NCBI RefSeq assembly: GCF_030272615.1
Contig: NC_081405.1
Span: forward strand, 23,079,772-23,143,771
Source: Cryptomeria japonica
Lineage: Eukaryota > Streptophyta > Pinopsida > Cupressales > Cupressaceae
DNA length: 64,000 nt
Reading direction: 5' to 3'
The position numbers and the translations under genes are program-made. A model generated the notes under the pieces. That model was not told the origin of the DNA. It saw only the letters and a program-made list of their open reading frames with translations, and did no database searches. Positions 1 to 12,400 of the stretch are shown in pieces. The stretch's first letter is position 1; every line of letters starts with the position of its first letter.

Positions 1-819
1 GCCGGCAAGGGAACAACCATCGCTTCCACGTCCATTTAACTGTTCGCTGGATAGCAGCCAAATTGAAGCATGAAAGACAAGTTCCCTGGGGACTCCTGCT
101 TTCTTTTGGTTGAATAACAAGTTTTCCATTGGATATTTGGTGTACATGGAGCTCTAATTCAAAATCCATCAGCTCATTTGTAGTTATTTGAGACAGTTTC
201 CCACCAATATTTGAGTCAGTAAAGTGATTGAATTGTACACTCGCTCTTGCTAGAGTTTTAACACATTCGAGGGCAGGGCAAAGTGTAACACACATTATTT
301 TTTTGATTGTGTGATTCAATTTTTTCATGCATTTTGTTCCATTTGAAGTCCTTGCAAACTGTATTGAAGTTACTTTAAAACAATTTCCTTTAATGTATAG
401 CTGAGTATAGATTGTTTGGTGCTGGTATATTTGAAATTTCGTGATTGAAGAACCGAAGAGTAGAATCTCCACATCAGCTTACATATTAGATGTTGTCTCT
501 CAAATGGAAAAATTGTTTAAAGCCTTGCACGATGCTGTGTTATTCTCTTACAAACTTAACCATTTAATTTTATACTCAATGACTAACCAGACTGTAATGC
601 CCCTTTATGGGATTTACCAGAATTTAGTGATGAAACAGTAATTCCTACCTAAGATGAAAATTGCATTATCTTTATTAATATAAGCTTGGAATAAAATTGC
701 CAACTATAAGGTCTCGTTTGGAATATTCCTGATTTAGGGCCTGCACACGCCATTAATCACTACAACTCATATTAGAACATTATATATTGAGAATCCATGA
801 CAAAATTCAAAACAATATA
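1..819. other. Unrecognised flank left of the Tat element
   Basis: AT-rich sequence with no convincing coding region. The only open frames are short, lack similarity that I recognise and begin with non-ATG codons. It ends with ATATA (815-819), the left target-site duplication of the element that starts at 820. The other copy of ATATA lies at 23950-23954, so this stretch was once contiguous with 23955 onward. Confidence 0.6.
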
Positions 820-2227
820 TGTAGTCACATAAATCTGTCCAGTTTAATTAAATGAATATTTGCTATTTATTTGATTAAAAATCTACTAGCCATCAGTTAA
901 TTAAATTAATATTTAATTAATTCATTTTCAAACATTATCCTATTAATTAAATAAATGATTCAATTTATTTTAATTAATTCATTAAACCAAATTCAAATCA
1001 ATTAAATGAATAAATTATATTTATTTCATTTAATCCCCTATTCCTCCTTTAAATAAATTAAATCAAACATTTATTTAAAATCATTTATCTCCCCACTTGC
1101 ATTTTCCTACAAATGCAACTTGCACACATTTATTAAAATAAATAAATTTATTTTAATTAAAAATACTATTTTTCCTCACCCACCAAATCCACTTGCAAAT
1201 CTAATCCATTTATAAATTCTTCTAACCCCTTCCTAATTAACTTAATTCATTCCCTAATTATTATCACATTCCTAAGCAACTTGGAGTCATTTCTTAAAGA
1301 CTTCAAAGTCTTTGAAAAATATTTAATGCTTTGTGTGTTCAACAATTTAACCTTCAAAGTCTTCCAAAACCACTAATGGCTCTTACATGACCATTAATGA
1401 CTCTTACATAACCATTTATGGTTTATTCAACTTGCACTCATGTGTCTCCTCAAACATTTAATGATTTGACCATGGTTATCCCTTTTGCCTTTGCACAAGA
1501 GTTTATCCATTGGATAAAAGCTTTATTCTTTGAATAAAGAATTTATCCATTCAACTAACCTTGATTTTAACTTCCAAGGTCATGTCAAGCATTTAATGCT
1601 TATTCCCTCTCCTCTCAACCTATCTCACATTGACACTTGTCATCCTGGGATTGGGTTGAAAGCCCTCACATGGATCTCAAATCATTCAATCCTGACACTT
1701 GTTGAGATTACTCAATCTCAACCATCCATTGCTCCATTTTTCTTATAAATAGAGCCCATTTTTTCATAATCCAGATCCTGAAAATTTGTATGCATTTAAG
1801 CTATAGTGAATTCTAGAGAGAATTTAGCATAAACTACTAATATCTTGTCATTTTGGTTAAAATAAATCATTTTAGTGTCAATATCATAGTATTAGTTTTT
1901 TATTCACATTTAGAGCAAATACTTCAATCTCAAACCTCCATAAGCATCCATAGTGCAAAAAGCTACTGAGAGCTATACTAGTTTGGAACTTGGAGAGGAG
2001 AGGAACAAAAGAGGAGCCAAGAGTATGGTAGAAGGCATTTGGAGATGTCTTCTTGCATTTACATTCATAGTTAAATGTTTTACTTTGTTTTTGGTGTCTC
2101 TTTTGATATGCCTGCTTAGGTTGATCTTTGGTTGAATAACACTAACCTTAATACTTGTTTCTTGTTGTTTGCGTGTTATACTACCACAGGTTTTGATCTA
2201 ACACCTGCCTTTTTTTGCAGAGCATCA
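820..2227 (+). repeat. 5' LTR of the Tat element
   Basis: This 1408-bp LTR is TG...CA bounded and matches 22541-23949 along its whole length. The first 400 bp are very AT-rich with many TTAATTAA-like stretches. A TATA-like TTATAAATAGAGCCC lies at about 1743-1757, which would put transcription start near 1775-1790. The short open frame at 1953-2135 is repeated in the 3' LTR and starts with GTG, so it is not taken as a gene. Confidence 0.93.
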
Positions 2228-2229
2228 TT

Positions 2230-2247
2230 TGGTGAAGCCGACGTGAA
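2230..2247 (+). other. Candidate primer binding site of the Tat element
   Basis: Two bases after the 5' LTR comes a stretch beginning TGGTGAAGCCGACG. Primer sites in LTR elements usually begin TGG, complementary to the CCA end of a tRNA, and lie at this spacing. I could not name the tRNA. The position is the main support. Confidence 0.5.
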
Positions 2248-2299
2248 TTCAAACACCTAAAAGACAATTTTTTTTGACAACTAACATGTTTGAATGTTG

Positions 2300-2580
2300 A
2301 ACTTGACACACAGGTTGCGCTTTAGCGCTTTTGATCACGTTGTAGCACTATTGCAACTTGTTATTCTAGCGCTATTGTTCTTACAATAGCGCTATTGTAC
2401 CAAGTTTGACGCTATTGACCTTGTTTTAGCACTTTTGAACTTGTTTTGGCGCTTTTGAGCATGTTTTAGTGCTATTGCTTTTGTTGTCAAAATTTTACTT
2501 TTAGTGATGTTGTGTCTGTATTAGCGCATTTATGTTAAATAGCACTTCTGTTTAAACACAGAGTAGCGCTATTGTAACAA
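2300..2580 (+). repeat. Degenerate GCGCTATTG repeat array in the leader
   Basis: The core (T)AGCGCTATTG or its variants (AGCGCTTTTG, AGCACTATTG, GACGCTATTG, GGCGCTTTTG, AGTGCTATTG) recurs about ten times at roughly 20-30 bp spacing, often followed by an ACCTTGTTTT-like spacer. One part is inverted (CAATAGCGCTATTG). It lies between the primer site and gag in noncoding leader. Confidence 0.75.
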
Positions 2581-2733
2581 AACGTTGTCAAAAAGACCCT
2601 GTAACCGAAAAAATAAAATTCTTAGGCTTGTAGAAGCCCACCATAGGTTCGGTTTTTACTAACTGTTCATTTCTTGTGCAGGTCTAAAGCCAACTTCCTT
2701 AAAAATAAAAAAAATAAAAAATAAAAACTTATT

Positions 2734-3000
2734 TTTGGTGTTTTAAAATTGAACAAAACAAAATTTGCTTTCTTGCAAGCTTAGGATCAAATTTTGTATT
2801 TGGTGTTCTAAAATTGAACAAAACAACTTTGTTTATTGCAAGTTTACGCTTAATTTTTCATTTGGTGCTTAAAATCAACAAAACAAATTTTTTTCTTGCA
2901 TCAAACTAATAATTCACAATCCACACTTCCCTTTTGGTGCAAATAAAACTCACAATCAACTTGTTTCAATTTTTGCAAAAGCGATTTTTCTTCATGTATA
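2734..3000 (+). repeat. Tandem repeat of about 65 bp in the leader
   Basis: Units begin TTTGGTG at about 2734, 2799, 2861 and 2933. Each continues with an AAAATTGAACAAAACAA-like stretch, then TTCTTGCAAG-like sequence. Spacing is 62-72 bp and the last unit is the most changed. It is noncoding leader of the Tat element. Confidence 0.7.
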
Positions 3001-4969
3001 CGTGCTTCAAATTAAGTTGATCAGGATTTTCAAAGTTCTAGTTTACTCAAAACTTTGCATTTGAAGTTAAAAAGAACACCATGATTGTTGGAGCAACATC
3101 TCTAAATAGTTAAAACACATTACGATGGCAAGTTAAAAATAACAAGTGCATTTCATGTTTGGCACACTTGTGCAAAAGAGTTGGTCGAGTGGTCCTACTT
3201 CTAACACACACTATCCTCTCCCTTGGCTTTCGTGATCCTAGGTGCAAGAGAAAAGTGTTAGTAACACTCAAAGTTTATATTTTTAAGAGAGGCCTGCCAA
3301 GGGACACATCACTCTTGGGAACGACCTCGTGCGGTAAATCCTTCGAACCGCTATAGAAATCAAGTGAGCGCGAAAGTTGTAGCCTTGGGTATAGCTGTTC
3401 CTACAGTCTAACTTGTTGAAAGGACAAATGGGCCCCACCACAAGTTACAAGGCTCTTAAGTGAGTCACTGCAGAATGAACTTATGTCCAAAAACATCGAA
3501 CATTACTAAACACCTTTAAGTAGTAGCCCACCCGTTCTATTGATTGAGAATATTTGAGATACAATTCAGTGCAAGAGCATAGATGGTTTTGCTCCCAAGA
3601 TACTCATCATACATATTTCCCTGAGTAGAAACATAGCTTTTTGAAAAGTCACTTGTGGCTTGATAAAAGTGGTGACTCCCCCATCATAGGGATCATCTAT
3701 TTTTTATACTCGTGCAAGACTTAGTATATCACATTCTTACCTGACACGATGGGATTCATAAGGAATGTAGTACCAAAGTCGAAGAAATATCAAGATGTGG
3801 GCTGAATTTATCACAATTGGCCATTTGACCTTAGGGATACAAAGTGTTTGAAGTGTTTTTATTTTGAGTCAAAGACCAAGTACAAATTGAGCCGACTTCA
3901 GGCTTTGGAAAGAAAGGCACCTAAAATACACTTAAAGGAAAGGGTCATAAAAAGTCCAAGGATTGGGTTGATCTAGACCCATACTCATTTGTGCCTTTAA
4001 GGCAACATTCTTGTGTTTATGTGCTTGCTTTGTTTTCTTGTCAAAGAAACATCATAAAATCCAAAAATCAAAACAAGTATTCATCCAACCAAACATCTTT
4101 CAAAAATAACCAAAAGATCAAAAACAAAGAGAAAAGTATCAAACTTTATGACCATTCTTCACATCTTGAGAAAGAAGAATCTTCATCAAAACATCAACTT
4201 AAAAAGAGGACCATTGAGTTCAAAGGCTTTGATCAAAAGGAGGAAATTCTTCTATCTCAATAGACAAATCTTTGTCTCTCATAGAGTTTTTCTACGTCAC
4301 ATGCATCTCTACCTTCAAGGCAAATCAAACGAATTTGATTCAGAGTCATTAAACTGCAGAGCTTTTATGCAATATAGAGCTTTGAGTTATCACAAAAACC
4401 AAGGAGGCAAGATTAATCCCAACTTCTTCCTAAACATTTGTATCATAGCTCAAGAAATGCCACCAACGCCCGAAAGGGAAGAGGTAGAATTTGTTCTATT
4501 TGTGACACAAAGCTTTTATTGAAGTTAAAACATTTCATCCATTATCTCATTCACACATCATCACTTCATCATCAATCCGTTTCAACTCTCAAAACATTAA
4601 GAGGTTCTTGTCCTAAGTTCTCTTTTGGATATTGCTTGAATCAAACACATCAAATCACTTTTAGATTGTTTCTACATCTAGGAAAAACTCATCCTAAGAG
4701 ACATATCTATGCAGGTTAAAACTAGTTTATGAGTGAATCCTTTCATTACTAGGTAGTTAAGTCTGTAACACATCTCAGATTTCTCTAAACCTTATCACAT
4801 AAAACCTTATAAAAAACAACAAGTAATTCAAAAAAAAGAATTTTAGTAACATCTACCTTTAAAGTGCTAGAGATTCACACGCAAAACAACACACCAACCA
4901 TCGATCTTTCATTTCATCAAAAACTCATCATCATTTTCACCCAACTTGAAACAAAAACTTGTAAACAAA
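3001..4969 (+). other. Remaining untranslated leader of the Tat element
   Basis: About 2 kb between the repeat arrays and gag. Several overlapping open frames of 60-125 codons occur (for example 3991-4263 and 4148-4522), but none has a recognisable domain and they overlap each other in different frames. Some Tat relatives (Ogre) carry an extra ORF before gag. I see no convincing equivalent, though a decayed one cannot be excluded. Confidence 0.5.
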
Positions 4970-6745
4970 ATGGCTCATACCCGATCACAGTCAAGGCAAC
5001 GAGAAATAGAAATTGAAGAAGAAGAGGAGGAAAACATCATTGAATTTCAAGAAGCACTTGGAGGAAATGCTAATGACGAAAAACCCAAGTACTCCTACTC
5101 CTGCAACAATAGAAAGGGCTCAGCACAACCCTCTCTTTAACGGACTTTTCGACGAAATACTCAGGAGAAATGCGGATGCTCACTTTTTAAAGCTTTCTCA
5201 AGAAGGAGCCAAACTCCCCTCTGAATTTGATCTTGCACAACTACGACAAGCATCAGAATGACAAAGTTGCCATGAGGAAGAAAGAGGTAGAGATCCCATC
5301 AGATATAACATTACTCGAGGTAACCCACCACCTCCTCCTCCAAATGAAATAGAGATGTTGCGGCAACAAGTTGAAAATCTCGCCCAACAACTTCATAGTG
5401 GTGTGAAGACTAATCAATTTTCATTCAATGACGTTTGTCCCTATCCCTTTGATAGGAATCTTTATATGCCACCTTTTCCACGAGGATTCGAAACACCCAA
5501 ATTCGAAAAGTATAGAGGAAAGGGAGATCCTCGTGATCATGTCAGAGAATTCCATTCAGCTTGCCTCGAAGTGGCATAGGAGGACACATACCTAATGCGA
5601 CTTTTTCCCCAAAGCTTGGGAGGAACAACCACATCATGGTTTTCCTGACTGCCAGGTGGCATTAGGACCTTTGAAGAGCTAGTTCAAAAGTTCTTGGCAC
5701 ATTACTCTCATAACATTGAACGTGATATCACCATGGTTGATCTATGTAACACTAAACAAAAACCACGTGAACTATTCTCAGTATTCCTGCAACGATGGCG
5801 TCAAATGTCTAGCAAACGTTCTCTTCAGTTACCTGAACAAGAACTAGTGGAAATATTTATTTCCAACTTAAACGAAGAAATGGAATTTCACCTGGATGTC
5901 AAAGACACAGACTCTTTCAATGACATGATCACCAAAGGATTAAAATGTGAGCGAGCTCTCATCAAGAAAGGACTTATCAAAATCTATAATGAACCAAAGG
6001 ACGGTCCTCACCCATGCTTCAATAGTGACAAACCAAGCTTCTGGAACAAAAACAAAAATGTTGTCAACGACGGGGTTGTGGATGCAAGAACTATCAAAAG
6101 TGCACAACCTGTAGTTCGATTTGCAGGACAGAATCCCCCACCTCAGACTAACACAATTGCTCCTTCAAGTCAAAGCCACATCACATCTCACGATGAACCC
6201 AGACCTCGTCAACAAAAACAAAAGCGAACATACACTCCCTTAGGGGAACCCATCGAAACAGTATTACGACAACTGGTTTCTCAAAATCTGGTAACTCTAC
6301 CCAAAACATCAAATTATGAACCTCAAGTCAAACCTGCATGGTGGACGGATATTGAACATTGTGATTTCCATCAAGGGAGAGGACATAAGACAAGAAATTG
6401 TCACAGATTAAAATATCTTATTCAGGATCTTATTGACCGAGGTGAAATCAAAATCGAAGGACATGACCCAAAGACAACAAACAATGATCATCTGATGTTC
6501 AAAAATCCACTTCCATTACAAGATCAAAGGGGTCCTCCACTTCCAAGAGAGGCATTGATACCACTGATTATACGCAAGTCGTGTATAATTACACTGTGAA
6601 TCACCTGTACAATGCCAGTGAACAAATTGCAACTATAACCATCAAAAATCTCAGCTCCACTTGCAATGTTGTTACACGTCGTAGCAAGATTACCATAAAA
6701 GCAGCTCCACAAGGCACCCCATCTATCCCAAAGCAGTATAACCTT
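4970..6745 (+). pseudogene. gag: gag of the Tat element, broken
   Basis: This encoded the capsid and nucleocapsid polyprotein that packages element RNA. The first ATG in context is 4970 (MAHTRSQSRQRE, then an acidic run). The retrotransposon gag core is seen around 5460-5990, with FEKYRGKGDPRDHVREF and later LFSVFLQRWRQM. A zinc-finger-like segment, HCDFHQGRGHKTRNCHRLK, lies at about 6355-6410; this C/H pattern is usual for Tat and Athila gag. Breaks are a frameshift near 5085-5100, stops at 5259-5261 (TGA), 5577-5579 (TAG) and 5646-5648 (TGA), and further frame changes after about 6570. No functional protein is expected. The end is approximate because the gag-protease boundary lies in the damaged part. 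Confidence 0.85.
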
Positions 6746-6763
6746 GTGGAATAGTAAGACAAA

Positions 6764-7811
6764 ATGCCCGCACTGATATCTATCTTAGAGCTACTGCACC
6801 TATCTCTGTCTCATAAAACAATCTTGGGTCAAGCTCTCCAAGAGGCGTCAGTCCCTGCAAACCTAAATACCGATCAGTTCCAAGCCATGGTTGGAAGTCT
6901 AAAGTCATCACCTTGTCTCACTTTCTCTAAAAGTGACAACTCTTCCTTCCAACAACCTCATAACGCTTCCCTACACATTGAAGGATTTATCAACCAGCAT
7001 AGGATCAAGCGAGTCTTGATCGATAATGGGGTCAGCTTGAATATTTGTACACTGTAGTTGGTCACAGCTTTGGGATATGCAATAGAATCAGTGGATCCCC
7101 GTAAAAAGATCACAATCAAAGCTTACAATGATGTAGAGCGTTCATCCAAAGGAGTTGTGGTACTACCTATCCGAGTGGGCCCTGTGGTGAAACACATCAT
7201 CTGTCAAGTTCTGGACCTTCCTCTGCCATACAATCTATTGTTAGGAAGACCTTGGATACATGCCATGCAAGCCATTCCATCTACCTACCATCAATGTATC
7301 AAGTTCCCACATAATGGTGTAGAGATCACAATCCTGGGCGATGCAAATCCCTTTGCATATTGTCATAATATCAGTCATCAACCAGAGATTACCGTTCCTA
7401 ACAATAAAGAAGCCATCTCCTCCACATCATACATAAGTCCAGCCTCTCTTGCCAATTCAACCACCACTATACCCAAGCAAGAAAAGCTTAAGATGAAAAT
7501 AGCAGAGGAAGGTCCTGGGGAATACAATTTGAGTCAACTCTTTTGTGTGGGACAAATGCCCACTTCTCCTAGAACACATGGCAAACCTCAGCAGTTACTT
7601 CAACAACCACTAATCAAGCTAGCATGTCCTTTGACGCCTTTCATCCTTGGAAAGAGTCAAGAAGAAGAAACCAACGATGAGGACTTAGCAGAATGGATCT
7701 ATAAAGATCCCATCACCACCGATATGCCGCAAGCTACACTTCCCATGGATCAGTATGGCAAAGGCCTCCTCATTATGCAAAGAATGGGTTATGATGGCCA
7801 GAGTGCTTTGG
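6764..7811 (+). pseudogene. pro: Protease and first half of the G-patch, Tat element
   Basis: This encoded the aspartic protease that cuts the polyprotein. The catalytic motif region reads RVLIDNGVSLNICTL (about 7012-7054). Most relatives have a small residue pair such as GSS or GAS here, so GVS is slightly changed. A TAG stop (7055-7057) follows directly. The frame continues with ALGYAIESVDPRKKITIKAY and the usual LLLGRPWIHAMQA block at about 7239-7275. The end is the start of a G-patch (YGKGLLIMQRMGYDGQSAL), cut at 7811 by the nested element. The target repeat TTTGG occupies 7807-7811. The other half of the G-patch resumes at 15669. Confidence 0.82.
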
Positions 7812-9401
7812 TGATGGGATGGGGTTTGGGATAGACTAGCCTAGCCTATGCTCTTGGATCCTTTCTTTGGATCACTAGGTGTTCTAACTACACCCTAGGG
7901 TCTCTAGGACTTCCTCTGCTTGTGGAATCCCCTAACCTTTCCCAATCCACCCACCAACAACTTGAATACTACTTCTAGGGTCTCTCATGAGTTTCAACAA
8001 CCCTTACTTAGGCTAATAAGGGTTTGGCTTGTTCCACATCTTCTTAGGTCCTAGCAAGGATAGGACAGGTCTTATACAAGGTTTCCCATCCATTCAAGTT
8101 CCCCCAAGAGGTTTCAAACTTTCAACCCCTTATCAATTTCACTATTTTGTCTTCTTCCTACAAAATAGGGCTACAAGGAATGTGCCCAATTAGGCCTCCT
8201 ATCCGGTCTTCTAGGGCTCCCTCTTGCAAACGATGCATATGCTTGTGAAACTCCCCAAAATACCTGCTATTCATTTGGCAAGGACTCAAGGATTTTTCTG
8301 GTTTTGGGCCTCCAAGTGTCCATACACTGCCCTAGGTGAATTTTGGGGTTTTTAAGGGTTTTAAAGAGGGTTTTTAGGCCTGCCAGGGTCACAGTGTTGG
8401 TTTGTTGATTTCACCACCTTGTCTGGATTGGTGGAAGCTCCTCCTTCTCACCAATGATACTCCACTCATCCCTCTACAACTCCTCCAAAGGGTGCCTCCT
8501 CCTCTGTCCTTCCTTTCTCTCCTGGACCTTTGCAACTTCAACCCTTCCTAGCCGGGCACTGTCTAGTCTCGCCTAGGAGTGGGTCCTTGGTTGGCTTCCC
8601 TACATCTTCAAGGGCCCTGCTTGCTCTGAAGTAATGTACAGGGTCTGTACTCCTATTCCCCATGGTTTCATGGTGATTCCACAATGGGGAAAGGAGTTAA
8701 GAACCCATTTTCTCAAAACAGTCCAAAATTGGACAGTGAGAAGGTAATTCACAAAATATTTTCAAACACACCACACTTGCTAAACAAAATCTAATATAAA
8801 TGTTCAAAATGGAAGTAAATACACCATATAAGACTTTCAACATAGGTTTGCTCGAAAATCAATCCATTAATAATCTTTTCTTACTACATTTGTGCCGACT
8901 GGTAACAAAATTGCAGTCACGGTCAAGTCACTTTTCTTGGGTCGTACAACAACTGACATCCAATCCATTGTCTTAGGGTTTGCAACTACTTATACTACCC
9001 TTTCTTTGGTCTGTGTGCCCATATTAGGGTTGTCCACGTTAAACTTAAGATCTTGACCTACTAGGTGGAAAAGTTGCTTGACAACTTTGAAAAGTTGTCA
9101 TGCAACTTTTGCAACTTTTGAGCAACTTTCTCAATGTTGTTTTTCTTGACTCCTAGACCCACATTGGGCTACCCTAAGGACACCACCATGATAAGAAGGA
9201 CCCTAATCACCTCAAAGGCACACATACCCTCTACTTTCAAGGAAAAATCAACTTTGACTTATGACCCTAGGACCCAAACTAGGACCTAAACTAAGACCAA
9301 TGAGCACATGGCTCTTATTGTATATACAATGGCTTCATAAAGAAGCAAGAACAAAATCAAAAGAGAATGGTGGGAGTCCTTTGAAGGGTACTTTTGCACC
9401 A
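7812..9401 (-). repeat. 3' LTR of the nested element
   Basis: This 1590-bp copy matches 14076-15663. It is the 3' LTR because the coding strand is minus and a polypurine tract adjoins its 9401 end. The gag-pol frame runs 67 bp into it before stopping at 9335-9337. Confidence 0.93.
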
Positions 9402-12400
9402 TACTCCCCCTCTGCAACAAAATAAGGAACTAGGGGAGTGAGAAGAGTCAGATCAATGCCAAACTTCTTGAACTTGCTTTCTTCAATCCAAGTAGCTTCA
9501 GACACAGGGTGATCTACCCACTTCACCGAGTGCTCCATGTAGACCTGGTGTCTAGTAGACTTCTTCACCCTTGACTCCAAGATCTCTTCTGCTATAGGCT
9601 GCTTCACTTGGGTTAAGGCATTCACATCCAAGTCTTGCAATACCTTGGCTTGATTCTCAGTTTGCCCTGCTATCTCACCCTTATACATTATCAAATCAAC
9701 AACATTGAAGACTGGTGAGATGGTTAAGTCTGAAGGAAGATCCACCTTGTAGGCATTCTCACCATACTTTGACATAATTCTACAAGGTCCTACCCTCTTC
9801 ATTTGCAGTTTAGTAGGCTTACCACTTTGCATTCTAGCTTTGCTTAGATGGACCATCACATAGTCACCCACCTTGAACTGAACCTCTCTCCTTTTCTCAT
9901 CCATTTTGGCCTTCAGTTTTTGAGTGGATCCAAGGATGGCTTTCTTGACCTGCTCTTAGACTTCCTTGATGGTTTGAGTGAAATCCTTTGCTTGGCCACT
10001 CTTCATCTCCATGGAACCAAGTTCCCTGAGTTCACACACTCCCCTTGGATGTCTACCATAGACAACCTCAAAAGGACTCCTTCCAGTGGTCCTATTCACA
10101 CTGTCATTATAGGCATACTCTTCTTGAGGAATGATTAGATCCCATGTCTGTCCATACTTCTTAGTTAAACACCTCAACAAGTTGCCTAACACCCTATTAA
10201 TGGCTTCATTTTGACCATCAGTTTGTGGATGGCAAGCTGAGCTAAATGAGAGATTAGTTCCTAGTCTCCTCCATAATGTATGCCAAAAATGGCTCATGAA
10301 CTTGTTGTCCCTTTCTAAAACAATTCTTAAAGGGAGTCCATGAATCCTTACAATCCCCTTAAAGAAAAGATGTGCAATATAGCTAGCATCATGTGTAGTC
10401 CTACATGGAATGAAATGACTCATCTTGGAAAATCTATCTACTACCTCATAGATGCTATCCACACCTGTCTTGGTCTTGGGGAGTCCTACTACAAAGTCCA
10501 TGATTATACATTCCCAAGGCCTATTTGGGACCGGTAGTGATTGACAGAGACCTGCATTACTTGATCCTCCTTTTGCCCTTTGACACACACCACATTGCTC
10601 CACATACCTCTTCACATCTCTTGGCAACTTGGGCCAATGGTAGTACCTCTATACTAGATCCAAGGTTTTGTTGATACCAAAGTGTCCACTTAGACTACCA
10701 TTGTGTTTTTCTTGGATGAGGTTTTCCCTCATGGACCCTCTAGGCACACATAACTGATTACCTTTGAACAAGAGACCATTTTGGAGAGTGTAATCTACAT
10801 ATTCACCATGAAAATGATTCTCAAACTCCTTGCAAACCTTGTAGGCTGATGAGAAGTCTTCATCTCCTTCATAGAGGTCCTTGAAACCTTCTATTCCTAT
10901 GCTCTGCAACTGTAACTCTTGAACTGTCAACAACTTCCTGCTTAAAGCATCTGCCACCTTGTTGAGTTGCCCCTTTTTATGTTTGATGGTGAAGGTGAAG
11001 GATTGGAGGTATTACATCCATTTCAAATGTCTATTGCTAAGCTTCTCTTGAGTGTTAATGTAACTCAAAGCCTGGTTGTCTGTGAACACCACAAATTCCT
11101 TTGGGAGTAGGTAATGCCTCCATTTTTTGAGAGACTGAACTAATGTATACAACTCTAAGTCATAGGCTGAGTACTTCTTCTTTGCTTCATTGAGCTTCTC
11201 ACTGAAAAATGCCACAGGTCTTCCCTCTTGACTCAATACACCCCCTACTGCAATTCCACTTGCATCACATTCCAATGTGAATAGCTTGTCAAAAGTAGGT
11301 AGGAGTAGGATGGGTTTTGTGGCTACTTCTTGCTTCAATAATTGGAATGCTTTATCAACCTGCTCAGTCCATTTGAATTTAGTTTTAAGGCCTCCTTTTA
11401 TGGTGTCAAGGACTGGTGCACATATGCCACTGAAGTTCCTCATAAACTTCCTATAGAATTGAGCTAAACCATGGAAACTCCTAACTTCAGTCCCTGTTCT
11501 AGGGGTAGGCCAATTCAAGATTGCCTCCACTTTGCTTGGATCCATCTTCAAGGTTCCCTTAGACACCACAAATCCTAAGTAGACTAGCTCTTGCTTCAAG
11601 AAGTCACACTTTTCTAGGTTGATTGATAACTTCTCTACATGCAACCTCTCTAAGACTAACCTCAGATGCTCAAGGTGCTCCTCTTTGGTTCTGCTATAGA
11701 TGAGGATGTCATCTAGGTACACCACCACAAACCTGCCTGTGAAGTCCTTTAACACCTCATTCATCAACCTCATGAAGGTGCTTGGGGCATTGGTGAGTCC
11801 AAATGGCATCACAAGCCATTCATACAACCCTTCTGTGATCTTGAAAGCGGTCTTCCACTCATCTCCCTCCTTAATTCTAATCTGGTGATAACCACTTTTA
11901 AGGCCCAATTTGGTAAAATACATAGCACCTCCTAAACAGTCCATCAAATCCTCTATTCTAGGAATAGGAAACCTATACCTTATGGTGATCCTATTGATTT
12001 CCTTTGAATCAGTGCAAAGTCTCCACTTGCCTCTCTTCTTTGATGCTAGCACTACTGGGACTGCACATGGGCTGATGCTCTTCTTGATCAGTCCTTGTTC
12101 CAATAACTCCTGCACTTGCCTTGCCACCTCCTTGTTTTGGTCAGGTGTGAGCTTATATGCAGCTTTGTTAGCTAGGGATGCACTGGGAACAAAGTCTATT
12201 TGATGGCTTATAGACCTTCTTGGTGGGAGTGTTGCAGGTGCTCCATCACTCACTATGTCCTTATACTCCTGCAACATTTGCTTCACCTCCTTGGGTACCT
12301 CTGCCTGCAACTTGTCTTCCTCCTCCCTTGGCTTCACAAAGATGGCACACCTCACTGTTTCCTCCTCATGTAGCAAGTGTAAGAACTCTCTACCAGTAGC

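Noticed and set aside
1953..2135. Open frame of 60 codons with a hydrophobic end, repeated at 23674-23856
   Set aside because: It lies inside both LTRs of the Tat element, begins with GTG, and is repeated only because the LTR is. No domain is visible.
3991..4719. Overlapping open frames that could be an extra ORF before gag, as in Ogre elements
   Set aside because: Three frames overlap, are Lys/Ser/His-rich from A-rich sequence, and show no recognisable motif.
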